Positions 27,962 through 36,509 of a DNA stretch of 64,000 nt are shown one piece after another. The DNA lies in assembly GCF_018882325.1 (NCBI RefSeq), contig NZ_JACVOQ010000003.1, positions 215,389-279,388 of the forward strand, given 5' to 3'. The position numbers and the translations under genes are program-made. The stretch's first letter is position 1. Each line of letters starts with the position of its first letter. The notes beneath the pieces were generated by a model that was not told the DNA's origin, did not search any database, and was given only the letters and a program-made list of their open reading frames with translations. This stretch comes from Polynucleobacter sp. 78F-HAINBA (GTDB lineage: Bacteria; Pseudomonadota; Gammaproteobacteria; Burkholderiales; Burkholderiaceae).

Positions 27962-28867
27962 ATGACATCAAAACACAAAGAGATGGCTGAGTGGTATCAG
28001 CGTGCACAAGAAGAAATCTTGGATAGCATGGATGAAGAGCTCGAAATGGAGCTCGATGATGATCGCCTGTCGCAGGACGGTGGCAGTAGCTCCATTATTC
28101 CGCGAAACGTTTACTTTAAGGAGCTATTTCGTCTTCAAGGTGAATTAGTAAAGCTCCAAGATTGGGTTGTTGAAAATAAACTTAAGGTGGCCGTCTTGTT
28201 TGAAGGCCGCGACTCTGCGGGTAAGGGCGGGGCTATCAAACGTATTACCCAGCGACTCAATCCCCGTGTTTGTAAAGTAGTCGCGCTGACCGCACCTAGC
28301 GAACGTGAAAAGACCCAGTGGTATTTTCAGCGTTATGTATCCAATTTACCCGCAGGCGGTGAAATCGTTCTCTTTGACCGTAGCTGGTATAACCGAGCAG
28401 GTGTTGAGAAGGTCATGGGATTCTGTACCGATGATGAGTACGAAGAGTTCTTACGTACGGTTCCCGAGTTTGAGCGCATGATCATTCGCTCAGGGATCAT
28501 ATTAATTAAATATTGGTTCTCAATTTCAGATGATGAGCAGTACAACCGCTTCATGATGCGTATCCATGATCCCTTGAAGCAGTGGAAGTTAAGCCCAATG
28601 GATCTCGACGCACGTCGTCACTGGGAAGCTTATACAAAGGCAAAAGAGACCATGTTAGAGCGCACCAATATCCCTGAGGCGCCGTGGTGGGTGGTTGCTG
28701 CAAATGATAAAAAGAAGGCGCGCTTAAACTGCATCTCTCATCTACTTGATCAGATTCCTTACAAAGAGATTGATCATCCGGAAATCACTCTGCCGGCACG
28801 TGTTCATAATCCAGACTACTTGAGGGGTCCAGTTCCTAAGGATATGTACGTCCCTGAGATCTACTGA
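27962..28867 (+). CDS. ppk2: Polyphosphate kinase 2 (PPK2), first copy
   Basis: 301 aa. An acidic N-terminal extension of about 45 residues precedes the PPK2 core: Walker A FEGRDSAGKGGAIKRI (about 80-95), lid region APSEREKTQWYFQRYVSNLP and Walker B EIVLFDRSWYNRAGVEKVMG. Class I PPK2 enzymes phosphorylate nucleoside diphosphates with polyphosphate, or the reverse. TTGAGGAAAA gives a good ribosome-binding site. It shares the Pho-linked region with ppx and a candidate PHO box. Confidence 0.92.
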   Translation: MTSKHKEMAEWYQRAQEEILDSMDEELEMELDDDRLSQDGGSSSIIPRNVYFKELFRLQGELVKLQDWVVENKLKVAVLFEGRDSAGKGGAIKRITQRLNPRVCKVVALTAPSEREKTQWYFQRYVSNLPAGGEIVLFDRSWYNRAGVEKVMGFCTDDEYEEFLRTVPEFERMIIRSGIILIKYWFSISDDEQYNRFMMRIHDPLKQWKLSPMDLDARRHWEAYTKAKETMLERTNIPEAPWWVVAANDKKKARLNCISHLLDQIPYKEIDHPEITLPARVHNPDYLRGPVPKDMYVPEIY

Positions 28868-28882
28868 TCTTGCTTAGATAGT

Positions 28883-28912
28883 GTTAACCTCTCATCAATA
28901 TGAGGGGTTAAC
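28883..28912 (+). promoter_or_regulatory. RNA hairpin enclosing the Shine-Dalgarno of the CYTH-like gene
   Basis: GTTAACCTCTCAT (28883-28895) pairs with ATGAGGGGTTAAC (28900-28912) with one G-T pair and a 4-base loop. The right arm contains GAGGGG, the only Shine-Dalgarno for ATG 28916. No T-tract follows, so it is not a normal terminator; it should hide the ribosome-binding site. Confidence 0.6.
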
Positions 28913-28915
28913 CGA

Positions 28916-29743
28916 ATGAAATCCAAGCTAGCAATTACCAATAGAGAATTTAAGCTTCTCATCAAGCCGCAGGGTCTTGATCGAAGAAGCAGGATTACAG
29001 CTTTAAGTGATCAGATCCTTCAGTTTTGCAAGAAAAGTAAAGTAGAGTTTTTCCATCTGGATAACGCTACTACAGGGCTGCGTAATATCTATTTTTACGA
29101 TACTCCTGGCGAAGATTTTCGACGCAACAATATTATTCTGCGCGTCCGTGAATCGCGACAAAACATCTGGGTCGATGATTGGTGTGAGGTAACTCTAAAG
29201 TGCCGGACTCAAGACCTTGCCCAATCCCATCGATTTGATCCGTCGCCAAAGAAAAGCATGAAATCCAGATTGCGACTTAAGGAAGAGATTCTGAGGGGTG
29301 ATGCTGTGGGCTCAACAAGATCAATTTATTCGAATAACGCTATTCTTGATGCGGTGCCTATCGATAGTTTATTTGATCGGTCTCTTGCTAGTGCTATTAA
29401 ATTCTTTCCTGGTTTAAGCACTCTATCTATCAACAAGCAGGAGCCTCTTCGAATTGTTGGTGGACGCACTAATAAAATTTTAGAAGCATGCTTGCCAATT
29501 GGTAATTTAGTTTTTGGCGATGGTGTTCAGGCACATTGCGAGATAGCGATTTGGATGAAAAGTGTAGGCGACCCGATTGTTGGCGAGCTTGCTTTTTCAT
29601 ATCGCGTTAATGATGCTAATAGAGGTCAGGCAAAGGCTCATAAGCGAGCAGATAAGTTTTTTAAAAAACTTCAGGTTGAGCTATCAAGCTGGCTTGAGAT
29701 TGGAAGCACTAAAACGGCCTTAGTCTATGGAAGGCCGGAGTAA
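28916..29743 (+). CDS. CYTH-like (triphosphate tunnel metalloenzyme) protein, tentative
   Basis: 275 aa. The N-terminus NREFKLLIKP, basic strands IILRVRESRQN and WCEVTLKCRTQ, and acidic LRLKEEILRG and HCEIAIWM resemble the alternating charged strands of CYTH/VTC-type triphosphate tunnel domains, which bind polyphosphate, triphosphate or thiamine triphosphate. The first motif is not a full ExExK, so the assignment is tentative. Lying 48 bases after ppk2, a polyphosphate-related role is plausible. Its ribosome-binding site is in a hairpin. Confidence 0.5.
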   Translation: MKSKLAITNREFKLLIKPQGLDRRSRITALSDQILQFCKKSKVEFFHLDNATTGLRNIYFYDTPGEDFRRNNIILRVRESRQNIWVDDWCEVTLKCRTQDLAQSHRFDPSPKKSMKSRLRLKEEILRGDAVGSTRSIYSNNAILDAVPIDSLFDRSLASAIKFFPGLSTLSINKQEPLRIVGGRTNKILEACLPIGNLVFGDGVQAHCEIAIWMKSVGDPIVGELAFSYRVNDANRGQAKAHKRADKFFKKLQVELSSWLEIGSTKTALVYGRPE

Positions 29744-29745
29744 GC

Positions 29746-30312
29746 ATGAGTGCTGATGTTGAGTTGAGCGTTAAAAAGACCCCACAATTATTGGATCTTT
29801 TTATCCAATTTCTCATCGTTGGCGCTGTTAGTTTTGGGGGCGGAATTATTGCTTATGAACGGATCTTATTGGTCGAGAAGCGTAAGTGGCTTTCTGCCGA
29901 TGAATTCATGGCTTATTTAGCCATTAGTCAAACGATGCCAGGACTTAACTCCGTCAATTTGGCTGTACTTGCTGGCGATCATTTCCGTGGATTTCTAGGG
30001 GCGCTGATAGCAAGCTTAGGATTAATTCTTCCAGGATCTATCTTTGTTTTACTCATTGGCATCATTTATGTTGGCGCTGCTGATCACCCCTTGATGAATT
30101 TTGTCTTAGCCGGTATTGCGGCAGCTGCAACAGGCCTTTTAGCAGCCATTACCTACAAAATTGGCAGTGATCACTGGCGACATTTAAAGTCTTTGCTCAT
30201 CATTATTTCTACTTTTCTGTTGATGAGTGTTATGAAGCTATCTTTGCCATACGTGATTTTGATCATGGCGCCGATTTCTCTCTATCTTTATCGGCCGAGT
30301 GTAAAACAGTGA
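29746..30312 (+). CDS. chrA: Chromate transporter ChrA, N-terminal-type half
   Basis: 188 aa, five or six TM helices, with the ChrA motif FLIVGAVSFGGGIIAYERIL and then ISQTMPGLNSVNLAVLAGDH. Short-chain ChrA proteins work as pairs of homologous halves in opposite membrane orientation and export chromate. The next gene overlaps by four bases and supplies the second half. Confidence 0.85.
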   Translation: MSADVELSVKKTPQLLDLFIQFLIVGAVSFGGGIIAYERILLVEKRKWLSADEFMAYLAISQTMPGLNSVNLAVLAGDHFRGFLGALIASLGLILPGSIFVLLIGIIYVGAADHPLMNFVLAGIAAAATGLLAAITYKIGSDHWRHLKSLLIIISTFLLMSVMKLSLPYVILIMAPISLYLYRPSVKQ

Positions 30313-30836
30313 GTTCATTGATTCAGTTGGCACTCAGCTTTTCTTTGCTCTCTATTTTGGCGGTAGGGGGTGGTACTGCGGTGTTGCCTGAGATGCAAAC
30401 ATTGCTTGCGCATCAGTTTGGTATTGACCATACTCAATTTGTTCACATCTACAGTATTGGCCAATTAGCGCCTGGACCCAATATGTTGATGGTTCTGGTC
30501 ATTGGCTATCAAGTTGCCGGGCTAGTTGGGGCGGGAGTAGTACTCCTTTCCTTTTTCTTGCCATCTAGCTTCCTATGTTTTTATGTGGGCCGCCTTTGGA
30601 ATCATTTTGGTGAAAATCCTTGGAGACGATCTATACAAAATGCATTAGAGCCTATTTCAATTGGCCTAATGGGCTCTGGAGTCTATGCCGTTGGCAAGGC
30701 ATCTCTAGTTAGCGGGATTACTGCAGCACTTGCTTTGATGAGTTTTTACCTGATCCTCAGAACCAAAATAAATCCAGTATTGGTGATCTTGGGTTCTGGA
30801 GGATTTGGTGCAGTGCTGATAGCTTATCTGACATAG
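30309..30836 (+). CDS. Chromate transporter ChrA, second half
   Basis: 175 aa, GTG start at 30309 overlapping the previous stop. Motifs LLSILAVGGGTAVLPEMQTL and SIGQLAPGPNMLMVLVIGYQ correspond to the GGG and PGP motifs of the first half, marking a paired short-chain chromate transporter. Confidence 0.85.
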   Translation: MSSLIQLALSFSLLSILAVGGGTAVLPEMQTLLAHQFGIDHTQFVHIYSIGQLAPGPNMLMVLVIGYQVAGLVGAGVVLLSFFLPSSFLCFYVGRLWNHFGENPWRRSIQNALEPISIGLMGSGVYAVGKASLVSGITAALALMSFYLILRTKINPVLVILGSGGFGAVLIAYLT

Positions 30837-30844
30837 TCTAGGGC

Positions 30845-32947
30845 CTAAAACGTACCCCGCAACCCAATCATCAGGCTCCTGCCGGGTTGGGGTGCATACA
30901 ATCTCACGGCCATTGGTGTAGTGGCATAACGAATTTGCTCATTGAGTAAGTTCTTTAAGTTCATATACACAGTCCAATTCACATCCTTAATTTTCTCTGT
31001 ATAAGAGATCCCTGCATTTAGGAGGTTGTAGCTGGGTGCTGGACCCTGTTCCCATGCCGCCAATCGATTTTGTTGATAGCTATAGATATAGCTAGCATTA
31101 GTAAGCCAGCCATTGCGTTGATGAGCAATTTCTGCGCCTAAACGTGGAGCCGGCTGGAGGGGTAAATTTCCGCCCGCATCAAAAGTGCCTTGAGAGGCAT
31201 CACCAAATATGCGCCCACCGACACCATGTTGTTGCCAGTTATAAGTGAGCTCACCCTCAATACCTTTAATGGTTGCAGCCGCTTGTTGGGCTGTGACTAC
31301 GCTAAAGCCATCACCTTCCTGACCGGGATTGTTAATTGCTGCGCCTGTGTAATAACCATAGATGTAATTATTGAAGCGATTTGCGTACACACTTGCTTTG
31401 CCGCGCATTAAGCCGCTATTTTTCTGAATGTTGAACTCTAGGTTATGGGAGGTCTCTTTGGTGAGGTTGGGGTTGCCAATGTCGAATGTGGCGGTAGATT
31501 CATGCGCACCATATGAGTAAAGCTCTTGAGCGCTTGGAGCACGTTGGGTGACCGTATAGGCGACTCCAGCACCATGACCTTGCATAAAGCTCCACAGGCC
31601 ACCCGCAGAGTAGGACATGAGATTAAATTTACGATTCTGCAAGGCAATGCTGGGTGTTGTTCCGGTAGGATCAACTGTGGGCTGGGGATCCAAGGTCGTT
31701 CCTAGATTAGGATTCTGCGCAACGTTGTTGTAACGCAGACCTAAATTACCTTGTAGAGAATTCCATTTGCCTTCCTCAATCCAAAACAAGGCATTCGAGT
31801 TGGTCTTGGTTGGCGGAACAATCGCGTAACTCCCTGTGCCAACTTCGGTGGCGTTTAAAGAGGCTGCAGATACTTGCGCCCCGAAGGTGCCTTTCCAACC
31901 AGCCAGTGGATTGTGGGCAAGCTCAAAGCGAGCTTCATTGGCAATGTTCTTCCATAGAGATGCTGCTTCGCCCACATTATTAAATTCGGTATGGTTGTAA
32001 TTGGAGTTAGCGGCACTAAATTTAAAAGAGGAGAAGCCATCAAATGGATCACGCGTTTGATGTTGCAGGTCATATCGATTTTGCGACTGATTAATCGATC
32101 CACCCTCAGGCGTTGGAATGCCGTAATTATTATTGAGACGCTCAACTGAAACGCCCGTATAACCATTCTGTCCGATATAGGAAATACCCGCGCCTAAATT
32201 ATTCTGATTGCTAAAAGAGTTAGGCAACTTACCGCTGTAATTGTTTCCGCCATCACCGCCTGGCGGGATGCTCCACCCAGCAGCAGGCTCACCTTGTGAT
32301 TGGGTTGAGTTGCCTGGTATACGGTAATTATTGGCATTGTTAATTGCGGTATCCACGTGAACCGCGACAGATCCAAAGGCACCATCCACCTCAACCGAAC
32401 CCGCTCTGCCATTGTTCACTGTTTCGTAGCTGGTATTGACTGCACCCGTGGGTCTATCCGGTAAGTTGGTGAGGATGCGGTCATTCACTACGTTAACTAA
32501 TCCACCGCTGGAGCCTGACCCATAAAGAAGTGCGGCTGCGCCGCGCAAGATCTCGACTTGATGGGTATTTTGCATGTTGTTTCCAACAGCATGATCCTGA
32601 GAGATGTTCGAGACATCGCCAACTGACAGACCATTTTGCAAAATCTGAACACGAGAGCCTTCAAGGCCACGAATGACTGGGCGAGATGATCCAGCGCCAT
32701 AGCCTGTTGCGGATACACCTAGCTCATTAGCCAGTGTTGCGCCCAATGTTGTGCCTAGCTTGTTTAACAGCTCATCACCTTGCAAAATCTTAGTCGGCGT
32801 CAAAATACTTTGCGTTGCCTCTTGAGATCCAGTGGCTGTTATCTCTAAAGAGGGCTGAGATTGTGCAAGCGCGGAAGTGCTAATCAGTCCTGAAACTAAA
32901 ACAGAGATTAGCTTGTGCTTAGCCAATGGCTTATCGATTTGATGCAT
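30845..32947 (-). CDS. TonB-dependent outer-membrane receptor, ZnuD-like
   Basis: About 700 aa: signal peptide (cut after ALAQ), plug domain with VIRGLEGSRVQILQNGLS and VEILRGAAALLYGSGSSGGL, NVVNDRI, then a 22-strand-type barrel ending MIGLRGTF with terminal Phe. The plug segment with SQDHAV and the NVVNDRI stretch resembles ZnuD zinc receptors. ATG 32947 is preferred: AAGGAAAC lies just upstream. The next gene on this strand encodes a small His-rich exported protein, supporting a metal role. Confidence 0.85.
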   Translation of the reverse strand: MHQIDKPLAKHKLISVLVSGLISTSALAQSQPSLEITATGSQEATQSILTPTKILQGDELLNKLGTTLGATLANELGVSATGYGAGSSRPVIRGLEGSRVQILQNGLSVGDVSNISQDHAVGNNMQNTHQVEILRGAAALLYGSGSSGGLVNVVNDRILTNLPDRPTGAVNTSYETVNNGRAGSVEVDGAFGSVAVHVDTAINNANNYRIPGNSTQSQGEPAAGWSIPPGGDGGNNYSGKLPNSFSNQNNLGAGISYIGQNGYTGVSVERLNNNYGIPTPEGGSINQSQNRYDLQHQTRDPFDGFSSFKFSAANSNYNHTEFNNVGEAASLWKNIANEARFELAHNPLAGWKGTFGAQVSAASLNATEVGTGSYAIVPPTKTNSNALFWIEEGKWNSLQGNLGLRYNNVAQNPNLGTTLDPQPTVDPTGTTPSIALQNRKFNLMSYSAGGLWSFMQGHGAGVAYTVTQRAPSAQELYSYGAHESTATFDIGNPNLTKETSHNLEFNIQKNSGLMRGKASVYANRFNNYIYGYYTGAAINNPGQEGDGFSVVTAQQAAATIKGIEGELTYNWQQHGVGGRIFGDASQGTFDAGGNLPLQPAPRLGAEIAHQRNGWLTNASYIYSYQQNRLAAWEQGPAPSYNLLNAGISYTEKIKDVNWTVYMNLKNLLNEQIRYATTPMAVRLYAPQPGRSLMIGLRGTF

Positions 32948-33036
32948 AGTGTTTCCTTCATTCCAAATGCGCACAGCATATTCACTGGCGCAATAAATCT
33001 AGAGGCCAAACAATTCAGTTTGGCGAGTCAGGCGAT

Positions 33037-33402
33037 TTACAGAATGAAGCTAGGGGGAGCTCTAGATTGATATAGCCCAATATGAATTCGGGCTGGAGGG
33101 GATTCATTGGATGCCAGTTGTGCTTCATGAAAGAAGTTGCTGCCAATAAATAAGTTGGGTGTTGAGGCAACGAAGCCCGCAAGCGTGAGTGCGTCTAATA
33201 GATGACAACTTGCAGTGCTATGACCAAGGGTGGGGGCTTGATCTGCGCAACTCAGTTCGATGTTTTGGTGGTGTATTCCGGAGTGGGCAATACCATGTGC
33301 AAAGCCAATCCAGTGAGTGCCTATTAAGCTGGCAAGCAAAAAGCTCAGGGCGATCCATCCCCGGAATTGCTTGTTCAATTTGCTTAAAAATAAGGCGCTC
33401 AT
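33037..33402 (-). CDS. Small exported His/Cys-containing protein (DUF2946-like, tentative)
   Basis: 121 aa from ATG 33402. One N-terminal hydrophobic helix (WIALSFLLASLIGTHWIGFA) followed by HGIAHSGIHHQ and two Cys (SCADQ, SCHLLD), the pattern of small metal-linked periplasmic proteins such as DUF2946. It lies 90 bases upstream of the TonB receptor gene on the same strand and may supply or sense the same metal. The longer open frame to 33540 is an antisense read of tRNA-Pro and was not used. Confidence 0.55.
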   Translation of the reverse strand: MSALFLSKLNKQFRGWIALSFLLASLIGTHWIGFAHGIAHSGIHHQNIELSCADQAPTLGHSTASCHLLDALTLAGFVASTPNLFIGSNFFHEAQLASNESPPARIHIGLYQSRAPPSFIL

Positions 33403-33462
33403 GCACCAAATCTTACAGTATTTGCCCTTGTAGGCCATCTCAGTGTAGAATATCGATTCCGT

Positions 33463-33539
33463 CGGAGTGTAGCGCAGCCTGGTAGCGCACCTGCTTTGGG
33501 AGCAGGGGGTCCAAGGTTCGAATCCTTGTACTCCGACCA
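33463..33539 (+). tRNA. tRNA-Pro (anticodon TGG)
   Basis: 77 nt cloverleaf: acceptor CGGAGTG/TACTCCG, D-arm GCGCAGCCTGGTAGCGC, anticodon loop with TGG in CTGCTTTGGGAGCAG, T-arm GGTTCGAATCC and encoded CCA. Confidence 0.97.
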
Positions 33540-33576
33540 CTTTCTCTTTGTTTTACGTTTTCAGTCCCAGTACACA

Positions 33577-33653
<77 letters not shown>

Positions 33654-33690
33654 AACTCTCCTGTTCTACCCAGCCCACAAGCTCCCCGCT

Positions 33691-34068
33691 TTAAATTCCC
33701 ATTTCCGCGAAGACTTCCTTGGCGCATCTAAAACTATCAATCGCTGCCGGTACACCACAGTAGATTGCCGTCTGCATTAGGATTTCACGAATCTCGTCTT
33801 TCGTAAGACCATTATTAATCGCGCCTTTGAGGTGTAACTTGAGTTCATGAGGGCGGTTGAGTGCGGTCAGCATCGCTAGGTTAATCATGCTCCTAGAGCG
33901 CCGATCTAAGCCGGGTCTATTCCAGATTGCATTCCAAGCAAACTCAGTAACCAACTCTTGCATGGGCATATTAAATTCGCCCGCATTCTTGATGGAGTTA
34001 TCCACATACTCCGACCCCAGTACCTCTCGGCGAGTTTTCAGGCCTTTTTCAAATGCTTCTTTATTCAT
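33691..34068 (-). CDS. Carboxymuconolactone decarboxylase family protein
   Basis: 125 aa, AhpD-like helical fold: EFAWNAIWNRPGLDRRSRSM, MLTALNRPHELKLHLKGAIN and REILMQTAIYCGVPAAI match 4-carboxymuconolactone decarboxylases (PcaC type). A beta-ketoadipate pathway is not visible nearby, so the substrate is uncertain. ATG 34068 is chosen because AGGAGA lies six bases upstream; ATG 34092 lacks a Shine-Dalgarno. Confidence 0.85.
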   Translation of the reverse strand: MNKEAFEKGLKTRREVLGSEYVDNSIKNAGEFNMPMQELVTEFAWNAIWNRPGLDRRSRSMINLAMLTALNRPHELKLHLKGAINNGLTKDEIREILMQTAIYCGVPAAIDSFRCAKEVFAEMGI

Positions 34069-34147
34069 CTTGATCTCCTGTGGTGTTGTCATATTGAATC
34101 GATTCTATATATATTGCCACTATTCATGTACAACTGTTTAGCCTAGA

Positions 34148-34504
34148 ATGACTTCAATGAAAATCATCGCCCCTATGCGCATTGCCACTCTCTTTTTTGT
34201 GCTCGCTCTGTTAAGCGCCTGTACCGTTGATAAGCTCGAGGCAAGACTTCAGGCGGACCCTGAATGCAAACCAATCATGAATGCTAAGACTGGCGCTTTA
34301 ATGCCTTGTCCTGGGACTGATAAGCAATTTTATAAATCTATCCCTGCCTTAAACGTGAGTGCGCCTAAGGCAACTCCGGCTGCAGTGACGCAATCATCTT
34401 CAGCTGCCGTAACGCCAAGCCCAAAAGCAGCTACTGCACCAGTTGAGTGCAAGCCACAGCTTCACCAAAAGTCGGGAACTCTCATGCCTTGCCCGGCACC
34501 ATAG
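34148..34504 (+). CDS. Small lipoprotein with duplicated Cys motif
   Basis: 118 aa. Lipobox LLSAC near residue 25 followed by TVDKLEA. The motif ECKPIMNAKTGALMPCP is repeated near the C-terminus as ECKPQLHQKSGTLMPCP, separated by a Pro/Ala/Ser-rich linker. Each copy has two Cys that could form a disulphide. No family recognised. An in-frame ATG at 34157 is an equally good start. Confidence 0.6.
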   Translation: MTSMKIIAPMRIATLFFVLALLSACTVDKLEARLQADPECKPIMNAKTGALMPCPGTDKQFYKSIPALNVSAPKATPAAVTQSSSAAVTPSPKAATAPVECKPQLHQKSGTLMPCPAP

Positions 34505-34595
34505 AACGCTTTAAATCCTGATTCCAAATGAGGCGTATGATCGGATGAAACTAGCTCAAGAGCTAATGTCAATCACACCACATACTGGATAAGAA

Positions 34596-35282
34596 ATGAA
34601 CAAATTAGGCGCTTTAGTTGCAGCAATCTCTGTGGCTACTTTATTGGCTGCTTGTAGTAATACTCCTAAATTGGCCAGTCAGCCAATGCCGAAGTCAGGT
34701 TTCTTGCCAAATTACTCCGTGCTTGTGCCTATGGCTACTTCTGAAGCAGATACTCGCATCTGGAGATATCGTAAGGGTGGCGTTAATCCAGGCTCATACA
34801 CCGCAGTGATTTTGGATCCAATTTATTTAAATCAGAACGCTACTAAGGAGATTTCTCCAGAGGCGATTAGTCAGGCGCAGATCGCATTACAGGATTCAAT
34901 GGTGAATGCGGTGAACGGCCGTGGAAACATTAAGATCGTAAATCAACCAGGCCCTGGCGTAGCTCGTATCTCTGTAGGTATTACCGGTGCAGAAAGTTCA
35001 ACAGACAGCTTGCAGCCATGGAATTTCACGCCGATTGGTTTGGCGATGAACGCGGCAGCTTATGCTGGCGGTGTTAACTCTAAAACTCCAGCGATGTTAG
35101 TAGAGAGCAAGATTACCGACAGTCAAACCAAAGAAGTAATTGGTGAAGGCTTGGTAACTATTCAGGGTGAATCATTCCGTACCGGTGGTGGTTCAGTTGA
35201 ATCCTTTGTTGCAATGGCTAAGAAGGTAGTTAAGGTAGCTATGGAAACTTCTGCTGATCCAAGAGCAACTGCTAGTAAATAA
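34596..35282 (+). CDS. DUF3313-like lipoprotein
   Basis: 228 aa with lipobox TLLAACSN at about residues 16-23. GFLPNYSVLVPM, DTRIWRYRKGG and ILDPIYLNQNATKEISPEAI match the DUF3313 family of outer-membrane-linked lipoproteins of unknown role. The next gene (EF-hand protein) starts two bases after its stop, so the two form an operon. Confidence 0.75.
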   Translation: MNKLGALVAAISVATLLAACSNTPKLASQPMPKSGFLPNYSVLVPMATSEADTRIWRYRKGGVNPGSYTAVILDPIYLNQNATKEISPEAISQAQIALQDSMVNAVNGRGNIKIVNQPGPGVARISVGITGAESSTDSLQPWNFTPIGLAMNAAAYAGGVNSKTPAMLVESKITDSQTKEVIGEGLVTIQGESFRTGGGSVESFVAMAKKVVKVAMETSADPRATASK

Positions 35283-35284
35283 AT

Positions 35285-35548
35285 ATGCGAACTCTCATTA
35301 AATACCTTGGACTGATCGGCGCAGCAGCATTTGTATTTGTAGTAGCCCCTGCGCGAGCTGATGACGCCTCACGTAATAAAGAAATTCAAGAACGCTTTGC
35401 TAAATGCGATACCAATCGTGATGGCAAGCTGACTCTTGATGAGGCAAAGGGTTGTATGCCTCGGATCTATGATCATTTCAGTAGGATTGATGCGCAGGGT
35501 AAGGGTTATGTGACGGTTGCTGAAATTGAAGTTATGGCTGCAAGGTAA
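35285..35548 (+). CDS. Exported EF-hand protein
   Basis: 87 aa: signal peptide (cut after ARA, about residue 25) and one canonical EF-hand loop DTNRDGKLTLDE near residues 43-54; a second loop (RIDAQGKGYVTVAEIE) is degenerate. Probably a periplasmic Ca2+-binding protein. Confidence 0.75.
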   Translation: MRTLIKYLGLIGAAAFVFVVAPARADDASRNKEIQERFAKCDTNRDGKLTLDEAKGCMPRIYDHFSRIDAQGKGYVTVAEIEVMAAR

Positions 35549-35573
35549 TTGGCAATAGATTGATAGAATGAAA

Positions 35574-35597
35574 GGGCCTCGAAAGAGGCTCTTTTTT
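35574..35597 (+). terminator. Intrinsic terminator after EF-hand gene
   Basis: GGGCCTC and GAGGCTC pair (one G-T) around a GAAA tetraloop, followed by TTTTTT. Confidence 0.85.
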
Positions 35598-35610
35598 ATT
35601 GGAGCAAATC

Positions 35611-36504
35611 ATGTCCTATGTAATTGAAGGTTTTAAAGAGTCCATCGTGACGGTCCCCTCTGTAGATGGGCCGATTGAAATTGCTTGCCAGACTGCGGGC
35701 TCAGGACCAGCGTTGCTATTACTTCATGGCTTCCCTCAAACTAAGGCTATATGGAGGCATGTCGCCTCGGAATTGGCAAAACGGTTTTCGGTGGTTGTGA
35801 CTGATCTTCGAGGTTATGGCGCTTCATCAAAACCAGTGGGCGCACCTGATCATTCAACATATTCAAAGAGATCCATGGCTGCTGATCAGCATGCTGTGAT
35901 GCAAGCGCTTGGGCATAAAAAGTTTTCTGTATTGGGTCATGACCGAGGCGGGCGGGTATCGCATCGCTTGGCGATGGATTTCCCTGAAAGTGTGGAGCGT
36001 TTGATGGTGCTCGATATTTCTCCAACGCTGACGATGTATGAGAATACGACCATGGAATTTGCCAAAGGCTATTGGCATTGGTTTTTCTTGATCCAGCCTA
36101 ATCCGATTCCAGAAACACTGATTGGTGCCAATCCCGAGTTCTGGCTCAGAAATCATATGGGTAGACATGCTGGTACCGCAATTTTTGATGCGCAATCGTG
36201 GGCAGAGTATCTAGCGGGTGCAAGTAATCCAGAGTCTATGCATGCTATGTGCGAGGACTATCGTGCTGCAGCATCAATTGATTTAATTCATGATCGAGCA
36301 GATAGAGATGCTGGAAAAATGCTGGCGATGCCTTTGAGAGTTCTCTGGGGTGAACATGGCCTGGTTTCTAAATGCTTCACTCCAATCGAAGATTGGAAGA
36401 GAGTGGCGAAAACCGTCTCTGGGAAAAGTGTTCCATCCGGTCACTACATCCCTGAAGAGTTGCCTCAAGAGCTTCTTGCTGAGGCAGAATTATTTTTTAC
36501 TTGA
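35611..36504 (+). CDS. Alpha/beta hydrolase, haloacetate dehalogenase-like
   Basis: 297 aa. Oxyanion motif LLLLHGFPQTKAIWRH, VTDLRGYGASSKP and the nucleophile elbow VLGHDRGGRVSHRLA, where the nucleophile is Asp rather than Ser, as in fluoroacetate/haloacetate dehalogenases and epoxide hydrolases. YWHWFFLIQPNPIPE and the C-terminal GHYIPEELP (catalytic His) fit the dehalogenase branch. ATG 35611 is preferred over TTG 35599 because GGAG lies seven bases upstream of it. Confidence 0.8.
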   Translation: MSYVIEGFKESIVTVPSVDGPIEIACQTAGSGPALLLLHGFPQTKAIWRHVASELAKRFSVVVTDLRGYGASSKPVGAPDHSTYSKRSMAADQHAVMQALGHKKFSVLGHDRGGRVSHRLAMDFPESVERLMVLDISPTLTMYENTTMEFAKGYWHWFFLIQPNPIPETLIGANPEFWLRNHMGRHAGTAIFDAQSWAEYLAGASNPESMHAMCEDYRAAASIDLIHDRADRDAGKMLAMPLRVLWGEHGLVSKCFTPIEDWKRVAKTVSGKSVPSGHYIPEELPQELLAEAELFFT

Positions 36505-36509
36505 TGGAT

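Noticed and set aside
33403..33540. N-terminal extension of the minus-strand exported protein (VGVQGFEPWTPCSQSRC...)
   Set aside because: It is the antisense translation of tRNA-Pro; such phantom N-termini are a well-known annotation artefact.
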